From Vespula vulgaris (lineage: Eukaryota > Arthropoda > Insecta > Hymenoptera > Vespidae): a DNA stretch of 64,000 nt. The stretch lies in assembly GCF_905475345.1 (NCBI RefSeq), contig NC_066596.1, positions 1,922,001 to 1,986,000 of the forward strand, given 5' to 3'. Below the pieces are notes generated by a model that did not search any database, was not told the DNA's origin, and saw nothing but the letters and a program-made list of their open reading frames with translations. Below, piece after piece: positions 54,803-64,000 of this stretch (the stretch's first letter is position 1; each line of letters opens with the position of its first letter). The position numbers were made by a program, and so were the translations under genes.

Positions 54803-57084
54803 ATGATGTCCGGCATAGAAACGGATAAACACATAGGCAATTCTCATTTTTCTATTACTTATGGCAGGTAAAATATTTTATATTATTATTATTTTACGTA
54901 ATTACATTGAAAACAAATGTTATAAAAATAGCTGATATCTTTAATATTTAAGTAATAATTATTTATCAATGAAAAAACGTGCATACATATATGGAATTTT
55001 GTTTATACATACAATCATTATGTTTCAATATATATTGTAATATAATTAATTGATTTTATGAGATACTTATAAATTTTTATAGAATAGCGACACTTGGAAT
55101 GGAGAAGACTAAGACTGCGTTTTGTACAGATATAGATAAATCTGTGATAGTGCATAATTTTGAAAAAAGAGGTTGGTCACAGGTTGGTCCCCAAGATGAT
55201 TGGAATGTTTATTGGTAATTTTTAATAAAAAAAATTTGAATGAAATAATGAAATATATCGAATTACATTTAAAGTAACTATTTCATTTTTTTTCTTTGTA
55301 TAGGGCAGCCATACAATCATGTAGAAATATTTTTAGCGTAGAAACCGGATATAGAATGAATGATAATCAGTAAGTTTATTTAATTTTATGTTACTCGACA
55401 CTTAAGATTTAGTACGTCAATCTTTTACATTACTTTTATTTTAAATTATTTAGGATTATAAATCACTTTCCGAATCATTATGAATTGACCCGAAAAGATC
55501 TTTTAGTAAAAAATATTAAACGTTATCGTAAAGATTTAGAACGAGAAGGGAATCCTCTTGCAGAAAGAAGAAGTGGATCAGGAAAATATCTTCATTTGGA
55601 TTTTATACCTGTTACTTTTGTTTTACCAGCAGGTAAATTACAAAATTTTTTTTAAATTATTTTTTTAAATAATTATGATAAATAATTATGACATTGTTTT
55701 AATAAAATAATTTGAAAAATAATTAATATAATACATGTATATATTTTAATACTATATATTTGATTAATATAATAAATATCTTAATGATTTAAAAAAATAA
55801 TTTTATATCATGTGAAGCAAATATATAAAAATTTTAATGATTAAAAAAAAAAACATTTTTTTAATAGATTACAATATGTTTGTGGAGGAATATCGAAAGT
55901 CACCACAAAGTACTTGGATTATGAAACCATGTGGGAAATCCCAAGGGACAGGAATATTTCTAATAAATAAATTGAGTAAATTAAAAAAATGGTCACGGGA
56001 AGTTCGAAACCCATTTAATCCAAATCTTACCAAGGAATCTTACGTTATATCTAGGTATATACTAAATAAATTAATAAATAATTACTTAAATGTTCTACCA
56101 ATTAATGAAGCAAATGAAATTATCTAGATACATAGACAATCCACTTTTAATTGGAGGGAAAAAATTTGATCTCCGTTTATACGTTCTTGTCGCATCTTTT
56201 CGTCCATTGAAAGCTTATTTATTTAAACTTGGTTTTTGTCGTTTCTGTACTGTAAAATATGACACCAGTATTCAAGAATTGGATAACATTTACGTACACT
56301 TAACTAATGTTTCTGTACAAAAGCATGGTGTAAGTAATTTCCTATGATTTAATTGCAATTGAAAAAGAAGCACAATTGAAAAATTGAAAAATTAATTTTT
56401 CATCAAATTCTTTTTTAGGATGAATATAATAGTATACACGGTGGAAAATTAAGTTTACAAAATCTACGTTTGTACTTGGAGAGTACGCGAGGGAAAATTG
56501 TAACGGAAAAATTATTTTCAAATATCTCTTGGTGCATTGTGCATTCGTTAAAAGCTGTTGCACCTGTAATGGCAAATGATCGTCATTGTTTCGAATGTTA
56601 CGGCTACGATATTATTATTGATAATAAACTTAAACCATGGCTCATCGAGGTAGTTTTCTTTTACATTTAATTTATACAGTTTATATAGAAATGCATAATA
56701 AATATTTTATGTCCAGGTCAATGCTTCTCCATCACTAACATCGACAACAGTAAACGATCGAATATTAAAATATAAATTAGTAGATAATATTATATCTGTA
56801 GTTTTATCACCAAGTGGAATACCTGAGTAAGTAAATAGAAGTATTTTCGTCGATATTAATTTAAAAGATAAATTTATTGCATACAATTATTTCAAACGTA
56901 TCATCAATATTTTATATATATATATATATTTCTTTTTTTTTTGTATAGTGTAAGATGGAATAAACGTCCACGTCCAGAAGCATTAGATAATTTTGAACTA
57001 CTTTTGGACGAAGAACTATCAATACAAGAGGAGAAAGTCAATTCAATAGATAAATATCGAAATTTATCTGGCAAATGGAAATAA
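54803..57084 (+). CDS. TTLL1: Tubulin polyglutamylase subunit TTLL1
   Basis: Catalytic-type subunit of the polyglutamylase complex that adds glutamate side chains to tubulin, mainly in axonemes and neurons. Exons: 54803-54867, 55083-55214, 55304-55369, 55454-55632, 55868-56054, 56128-56329, 56419-56649, 56717-56826, 56949-57084; 436 codons with stop (435 aa; human TTLL1 is 423). Family features: HNFEKRGWSQVGPQDDWNVYW, the ATP-grasp nucleotide loop KPCGKSQGTG (about 167-176), KKFDLRLYVLV, HLTNVSVQK, and the metal-binding stretch IEVNASPSL with Glu354 and Asn356. Two adjacent ATGs open the frame; I took the first, and the second is equally possible. An AATAAA lies at 57160-57165. Confidence 0.95.
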
Positions 57085-59325
57085 ATGATATAATTATAAC
57101 ACATTGGCGATATATTTATGCCTTTACACAATGGTTTTATAAATTAACATAAGGAAATCAATAAACCAATATACGTAATTTCATTAATTTAAAATACATT
57201 AATAAAAATTTTATTTTTTGTACAAATATCTTACAAACGTACAGCGCTATACATTCATACAAATGTAAAAAAAATATAAACAATGATTTCAGTCTTCAAT
57301 ACTAGACATTATTAATATAATACGATAGATTCCTTCAAGGCAATGTAAAATGGCAGTGCGAGGTCAGAATCTTCAAGACTCTTAATATATTTTATACAGG
57401 ATTCGATAATTGTGCTATACATTATAATGATACTATTTAAATGATTATGGCACAATTTTCTAATTGAGCTACATTTACAGGAACAATGAAGTGGACGATG
57501 TGTACATCGGATAAAATTTTACGTAATCGTTATTATACGTATTTCATATACATCAGACCTCAAAATATTTAACGAATATTCAAATATATTTATGATGTAT
57601 TAATTGAAAATTTTCTATTTACATATTACATAGTATAGAGAAAAATTCTCCTGCATATTACAATATAACTACAAAATGGTTTTTCGTATGCAATCGTTTT
57701 ACTGTTACGATATATTTGATATTTCATTCATGCATCCTTATCTTGTATGTACAAATTACAATAACATGGTTCAATTTATATCTAAATATTTTGTAAATTT
57801 TTTTAGGCGTTCATTACTTAAAATACTTTTAATATTATTAGCTTATTAATGTAGATATCAAATAATGCTTGCATGCTGCCTTTTTTGTATTAAATTACTT
57901 CAAAACCTGATATGTTTATTATTTCAAATAATGTGTTTAATTCTATATACTTATGTACATGTATGTATCAGAAGTTAAGACTTTCTATAAAAGAACAGAG
58001 ATCTCTGATCATAAAATGAATAATAAAATATATAATGCAGCCTTTGGTTGAATTCTACCGTACCTAAAAAACATGCGGATGTGCTTAAGAGCAATAATAT
58101 ATAATGCTGTATATGTATATGTACAAGTGTATATACATATACTTAATCATATAGAACAATAATAAAAATAAAAATAATAATAATAATGTCATAATTAACA
58201 AAATAATAATAAAATCATATACCATAATATAGAAAAAAAGAAATATTATCTATTCAAATAGAAATATTATTGAATTTTAATTGTGAGTATTATCTTCAGG
58301 TTTAGAAAAAAATATACATTTTTACAAAATAATATGAATATACTTAACACACTTTATCAAAATATTTGTACAAGCATTTGCACATTTTCACAGTACGTAT
58401 ACACTACTGCATTTAAACTTCCTAAATTATATGTAGTATATATGTAGATAACCATAGTAAGTAGGCACAATGGGTTTATATGCTAATAATTGAAAAACGT
58501 ACTTAGACTTTTCAAATAAACCAAATACATAATATGTGTGTTGCATCACATATATGTACCACATTTTCTAGAGAAATGTAACATTTGATAAAATATAATT
58601 TAATCATATTATTATTTATAAAAGAATACCTGAAATTGGTATTTATAGAATCTATATAGAATAGTATTCAATATTGTGTAAACCAGAGACGTGCAAACTT
58701 TTTGTCAAAGGAGAAATGATTCTTGCACTACTATTATTTAATTATCCCTACTCAAGTAGCCCAAGTTCTCCAGCGTTTTCAAATATTATAATCAGACTTT
58801 ATTTGTAGACAAACGTGATAATATCGTGGTGTGGCAATATAACAACAGTGAACAAATGCTGGGGAGTATTAATATGATAGAAGGGAGAGTTTGCTAAGGA
58901 GAAATAAAAGAAAGAGTAGAGATAAAGAAACAATTGACAATATTAATTAACTTTGCACGTTTCTAGTGTAAACAACAAATATGTCTACAATTTCTACTTT
59001 AGAAAATATATTGTGTATGCAACCATTATCTTTTTTTATAATCTTTAGTCCCTAATTAAAAACTCATCTTAAAATATGTAAAAGAATTTGTATAAAAGTA
59101 ACATGATAAAAAAAATGAGGGAGCATAAAAATGAGGTATAAGTGGACGTATGAAGTTAATTTAATGAAATGATTAGCTGCCGATTGTTTTTTTTTTTTAC
59201 TGCAAGAGATAATACTATATATCTAAAATAAATTCATAAAAAAATTTGTGGTTTTATAAAAAATTTTAAATATTCATCCATATTTATCTCATATTTGCTC
59301 CATATTATATTCGTTATAACATACC
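57085..59325. other. Region between convergent TTLL1 and arrow
   Basis: About 2.2 kb, AT-rich. It starts with the short TTLL1 3' UTR (AATAAA at 57160-57165). Much of the rest is probably the long arrow 3' UTR, since no other gene is visible. No domain-bearing frame on either strand. Confidence 0.5.
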
Positions 59326-62300
59326 TTATGGAACTGGTGATGGTGGTGGTGGTAGTGGACTGAAATATGTCGATGATCGAGAACTAGGCGATGGTGGACA
59401 ACTCATAGCTGCATCGCTATGATAGATGGATCTCGGTGTAGGAGGTGGAGGAAATGGTTCACTTTCGTAACGATACCGAGCAGGGTAGTTACTATCTGAT
59501 TCATCGCAAACATCAGTACTGCAAGGAGTTGGAGGTGGTGGTTGATTTATACTTCTGTAATATCTATATGGTTTGTATCTAGAAGCATTACTGCTTGAAC
59601 ATCTTGTAGAATTTGCTGTTGTGGCTGGACTAGGTGGAGGATTAAGCGTTTCTTGAGGATATCCACCAGTGGAACTGCCCCTGGTTGAACTAGATGCACC
59701 TATAATAAGTAAATATATTTATCATATGTGAAATATTCTTGATACATATTAAATAATTTACATACCTGTTATATGACTACGATCATAACTAGATCCAATA
59801 CTGCTTCCATTTAATGCAGACATTCTTACAGCTTCTACATCAGTTTTGAGATCTTTTCTACCATTTTTTTGTGCTAATATTGGCTTAACAACTCTATTTG
59901 GTTTTGGTGAAAGTGGATCACCAGCAGAATCATGTAAAATATTTGGTACATCTTCATTACTACCGAACTTTTTACGATAATAACAAAAGCCTAAAACTAT
60001 AGCAATAATTGCAGCTATCATTATAACTACTGTGATAACATATGGACTTTTGGTTGGTTCTGTACCAGAACCAGAAGATTGGCTTTGATCAGTAGTAGGT
60101 GTACATGTTTGAGGTATTTCATCGCTTCCATCTGCACAATCATCCCAACCATTACAAAGTGCAGTTTCAGAAATACACACGCCACTTCCGATACATTGAA
60201 ATTGTCCAGTTCTACAGCAATGTGCTTCATCAAGACCATCATGGCATTGTGGTGTACCGTCACATACCCACGAAATATCTTTATATAAATAGAAATATTT
60301 ATTTTAATATTATGCGATTCAGAAGATTAAAATAATTAACAACTCAAGTATTTCTTACCGATGCAATGACCACTTTGACATCTAAATTGATTGTGATTAC
60401 ATGCTGGACAACCCAACTCATCACTTCCATCAGAACAATCCCTTTGACCATCACATTTCCAAATAGCTGGAATACAATCTTTATCGACTGTAGAACTTGA
60501 AGCAGCGCATGTAAAATGATCGTCACCGCACGCTGGTGCGGCTCTACACGTACGCTCATCATCGGACAAAACTAAGTATTCAGGACAAGAACAAATCGGT
60601 GAAGTTGTACCAATACAAAAATGTGAACAGCCGCCATAATCGTGAAAAGGACTGCAAACGTGTGATTCCATTACATGATCTTCTGGTGTTCTGACAGTTA
60701 TTAAGTCTGTTAAGGAACGATTCATAAGAACCTTTTTTCCAATGCCTGATTTTTTATTTACTCTTTCCAATGCTTGCATTTCGCGATCAAACCAATAAAG
60801 ATAATCATATAGAACAGACAAGTGAGTAGCAACGCCTTGTCCAGTTGATACTAATATTCTTTTATTATTACCATTAAAATCAGAAAATTCGATTTGTTTA
60901 CCATGAGCCCAATATACTATATTTGCTACAGTATCAACTGTTAGACTAGTTGGTTGTTCAAGATCAGATGCTATTATCACTCTTTGTTTTCCATCCATTT
61001 TACTTTGTAACAATTTCATTTTGTCTCCTATATCTATCCAAAACAAAAGTCTTTTTTCCGGATGTACAGCTATATTTCTTGGTTTTTCTCCTTCGCCCTT
61101 TACAACTACTCCTAAGGCAGAACCATTATCCAGTCTAGTAACATTAATTGCATCATTTGTAGCACAAGACCAGAAAAGTAATCTTCCAAGTGGATCTAAT
61201 GCTAAATCAAATGGATGTCCTGATCCGCCAGATATCACTACACTAGCATGAGTTCTGTTATCAAGAGTCTTTCTTATAGATAAATTGCGCCCATCTATCC
61301 AATATACATGTTGTGTAATTGGATCGAATTCTATAGAACGAACATTCTTTAATCCTTGTACGCGCATTACTATATCTGGACAATCCGTACTATCTGGCAA
61401 AAAGCGACCCATTATGTTACGAAGGCTATATATCATGAAGTGTCTCGGTGCTGAAAAAAATTAATTAATATATCAACAAAAACTATAAGGTAACAAATGT
61501 TCGTTTCTATGAATCAACTTTTTATATAGATAGAAATAAATTAATGAAGTAATAATAATTTATAAATTTACCAATACAAGTTCTGTTATCAACTGCAAGA
61601 TTATAGTGTGTAGGACAAGAACATTTGTATGAAGTTGATGGACCACCATCTTCTCCAGGTAAAGCAATACAAAGATGACTGCAGTCTCCATTATTAACTG
61701 CGCATGGATTCCAACCCGACTGCCGTGATGCATGAAAGACTAACAGATCTGTCACTGATTCTAATTTATTGTGTATTTTAGTTCTATTAGCTCCTGTCGT
61801 TTTATTTGCTCTTTCAATATCACCAATATTCCAATCAGTCCAATAAATATAATCCTGATATTGGGTAATACTAAATGGATATACTATGTCTTTTGTAATA
61901 ATAGGCTTTCTTTTTCTAGCTTGTAAATCATAACTATCAATTGCTGGTGTGAACAGATCTGCCCAATAAAGTTTACGAGCTGCATGATCTATGGTAAGGC
62001 CATTAGCTCGACCGATATAAGCTAATATTACTTGACGATTAGATCCATCTAATCTTGCACGTTCGATACTACCGGAATTACCCCATTCAGCCCAATACAT
62101 GTGACTGAAAAATTTAATAAACCTGAATATTAGTAATATAAAAATCATTAAGGAATGAAAATTATTTTTGGATGTTTCTTAAGTAGATATAAAATACTAT
62201 AAAATATTAATTTATTATTAAGAAAGATAATTACAATTACCCTCTTTCAGGATCAAGAGCCAAACATGCGGGTTCGATTATATCTTGCCATATAAGCACC

Positions 62301-64000
62301 CGTCTACTACATCCTTTAAATCGTACCATTTCAATCCTATGTGTACCAGTATCGCTCCAATATAAATTATGAGCAATCCAATCAATAGCTAAACTTTCAG
62401 GAGTTTCTAATCCAAGATCTACAACTCTTTCTACATCAGAACCATTTATAAAAGCACGTGTTATAGCTTTTACTTTTACATCCGTCCAATAAATACGATT
62501 GTCTCTCAAATCAAAATCCAGAGAACTGAAATTAATAGATGAACAATAAGTTATACTGACATAATTATATTTCTAATTTAAATAAAATGAATATTAATGT
62601 TCAAAAAAGAAATTTTTAAGGTAATATTTTCCAATATCAATATTAGAGAAATCAATTTAGTATAATAATACTGCAATGATAAATAAAATATTACCTTGCA
62701 TCTTTAACACCTGTAACAGGTATAATATTATCATTATTAGCATTTTCAATACTAACGCGTCCAATATTTTCTTTTTTTGCAAACAACAGAAAAGCATCTG
62801 GTATTACACAGGTATGTTTATCTTTTGTAAGTTCATATCCAATTTGACAAGCACATACGTATTTATCAGGTCTATTTAAACATAAGTGACTACAACCACC
62901 ATTGTTATGCGCACAAGGACTTGTGCCATTTATTTGGCCAAGATGTATAGCTTTCAATCCCATTACATTTGGAACTGGTTCAACAATAACTTCTCTTTCA
63001 CCACCAGTAAGCTTATGAGCTCTATCAATACTACGTCGTTGCCAGTCAGTCCAATAAAGGAAATCGCCCAATAAACTAAGTCCAAATAAATGAGGCAGAT
63101 TATCAGTAATAACTTCACGTCTATCAGTGCCATCCATATTGCAAACTTCTATTTTATCTGTTTTAGCATCACACCAATAAATCTTTTTTCTTTCCAAATC
63201 TAATGCAATACCATTCGGCCAAACAATGTCTTTTGTAATTAAAATTATTCTTTCACTGCCATCCAAATTGCTGCGTTCTATCTTTGGTCGTTTTTCATTC
63301 CAGTCAGTCCAGAACATCCATCCAAGTTCAGGAGCTACAGCTATAGCTCTAGGTTCTATCAGATCTTCATTAATAAGAACCTTTCTGCTAGTGCCATTTA
63401 AACGAGCGACTTCAATTCTATCAGTACCTGTATCAGTCCAATACAAATTACGTGCTAACCAATCTATAGCAATTCCATCTGGATTTGCTACTTCTGTTGT
63501 AACAATATTTTCTTGACCTGATCCATCAAGATAAGCTCTTCTAATGGCAAAAGCCTCTTCATCTGTCCAATATAGCATCTCATCTACTGGATCAAAGTCT
63601 ACTGCAATTGCATGTTTAATATCACTTAATGGTAAAACAAAATTTGTGTAATCAGGAGAATCAAGGGATATTTTACAAATCTCATTTCTTTGAACTATGA
63701 GAAGCAACTCTTCTGGTCTTTCAGCACAAGTAAAATTATCTAAAAGTTTTACACCCGTTGGACAAGCACATGTATATCCAGGATCCTTTGTGCTTAGCAA
63801 GCATAAATGGGAACAGTTACCATTGTTTTGTCTGCATGGATGATCTCCATATGGTTGTCTTCTTGCATCCCAAACTTCTATGTCTCCTGGTATATATTCT
63901 CCATGGAATAACTCCCTAGGATGTGCTTGCATTTGTCGCACATCATGTGCATGCACACACCATGTTTTCCAATCTGTCCAATAAAGTCTATTATCAAAAT
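59326..64000 (-). CDS. arr: Arrow / LRP5-6 Wnt co-receptor (5' end outside window)
   Basis: Single-pass Wnt co-receptor that works with Frizzled and recruits Axin. Exons (minus): 62695 to beyond 64000, 62241-62525, 61572-62104, 60359-61450, 59766-60278, 59326-59699; 1366 residues visible, with about 250 missing at the N-terminus compared with human LRP6. Order: the last blade of YWTD propeller 1, EGF1 (NNGNCSHLC), propeller 2, EGF2 (NNGGCSHLC), propeller 3, EGF3 (NNGDCSHLC), propeller 4, EGF4 (YGGCSHFC), three LDL-receptor class A modules ending in SDE-type acidic motifs, then one membrane span (YVITVVIMIAAIIAIVLGF) and the cytoplasmic tail. The tail carries five phosphodocking motifs in LRP6 order: NPPPSPAT, PPPPTPCSTDVCD, PPPPTPRS, CPPSPSS and PPPPSPVP, the last at the very C-terminus. 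This order separates it from LRP4 and other LDL receptors. Confidence 0.96.

Noticed and set aside
60027..60335. Frames on both strands overlapping arrow
   Set aside because: They are other-frame shadows of the LDL-receptor A and membrane-span exon.
1..64000. Search for CRISPR arrays, tRNA or rRNA genes, viral insertions and intact transposons
   Set aside because: No spaced identical repeats, cloverleaf-like motifs, rRNA blocks, transposase or viral polymerase frames could be recognised by eye. Short or degraded elements could still be missed.

Overview
This looks like a stretch of insect nuclear genome, probably hymenopteran. The DNA is strongly AT-rich outside exons, most introns are only 65-100 bp with GT..AG borders, and simple repeats (TA, GA, GAAA, TATG) are common. 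The gene set includes arthropod-type families: a ZAD zinc finger, a three-CH filamin of the jitterbug type, and arrow/LRP6. The order-level placement is inference. I see no bacterial operons, CRISPR arrays, tRNA genes, rRNA genes or intact transposons.

Eleven protein-coding genes were rebuilt exon by exon. For the ten genes that end inside the window, exon lengths sum to a whole number of codons with no internal stop, which is the main internal check. In order: ribonucleotide reductase large subunit (minus, 33-3546, 821 aa); glutaminyl-tRNA synthetase (plus, 4801-8039, 777 aa); a PACRG axonemal protein (minus, 8229-9197, 244 aa); a filamin of the jitterbug type (minus, 9899-30424, 39 exons, 2384 aa); a ZAD plus ten-finger C2H2 protein (plus, 34052-36529, 536 aa); PANK4-type pantothenate kinase/phosphatase (minus, 38421-42494, 795 aa); ALG9 mannosyltransferase (minus, 43624-46572, 601 aa); a RhoGAP protein (minus, 48655-52127, 557 aa); mitochondrial ribosomal protein L23 (plus, 52924-53528, 146 aa); TTLL1 tubulin polyglutamylase subunit (plus, 54803-57084, 435 aa); and arrow/LRP5-6 (minus, 59326 to beyond 64000, 1366 aa visible).

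These are mostly housekeeping and cytoskeletal genes. They do not form one pathway, although PACRG and TTLL1 both act in cilia and flagella. The neighbourhood is an ordinary eukaryotic mix of divergent, convergent and tandem pairs.

No wholly new system was found. The points most worth a second look are: (1) a PANK4 that keeps the catalytic Glu and the Arg lost in human PANK4; (2) an unlisted 33-nt phase-preserving microexon in the 5.7-kb filamin intron; (3) a roughly 360-residue Ser/Pro-rich insert with a repeated Lys-Glu/Arg-Ser-Pro module between filamin repeats 3 and 4; (4) a CpG-rich patch in the same intron that could be an internal promoter for a short filamin; (5) a diverged direct repeat just upstream of the filamin start; and (6) a perfect 16-bp inverted repeat in a zinc-finger intron.
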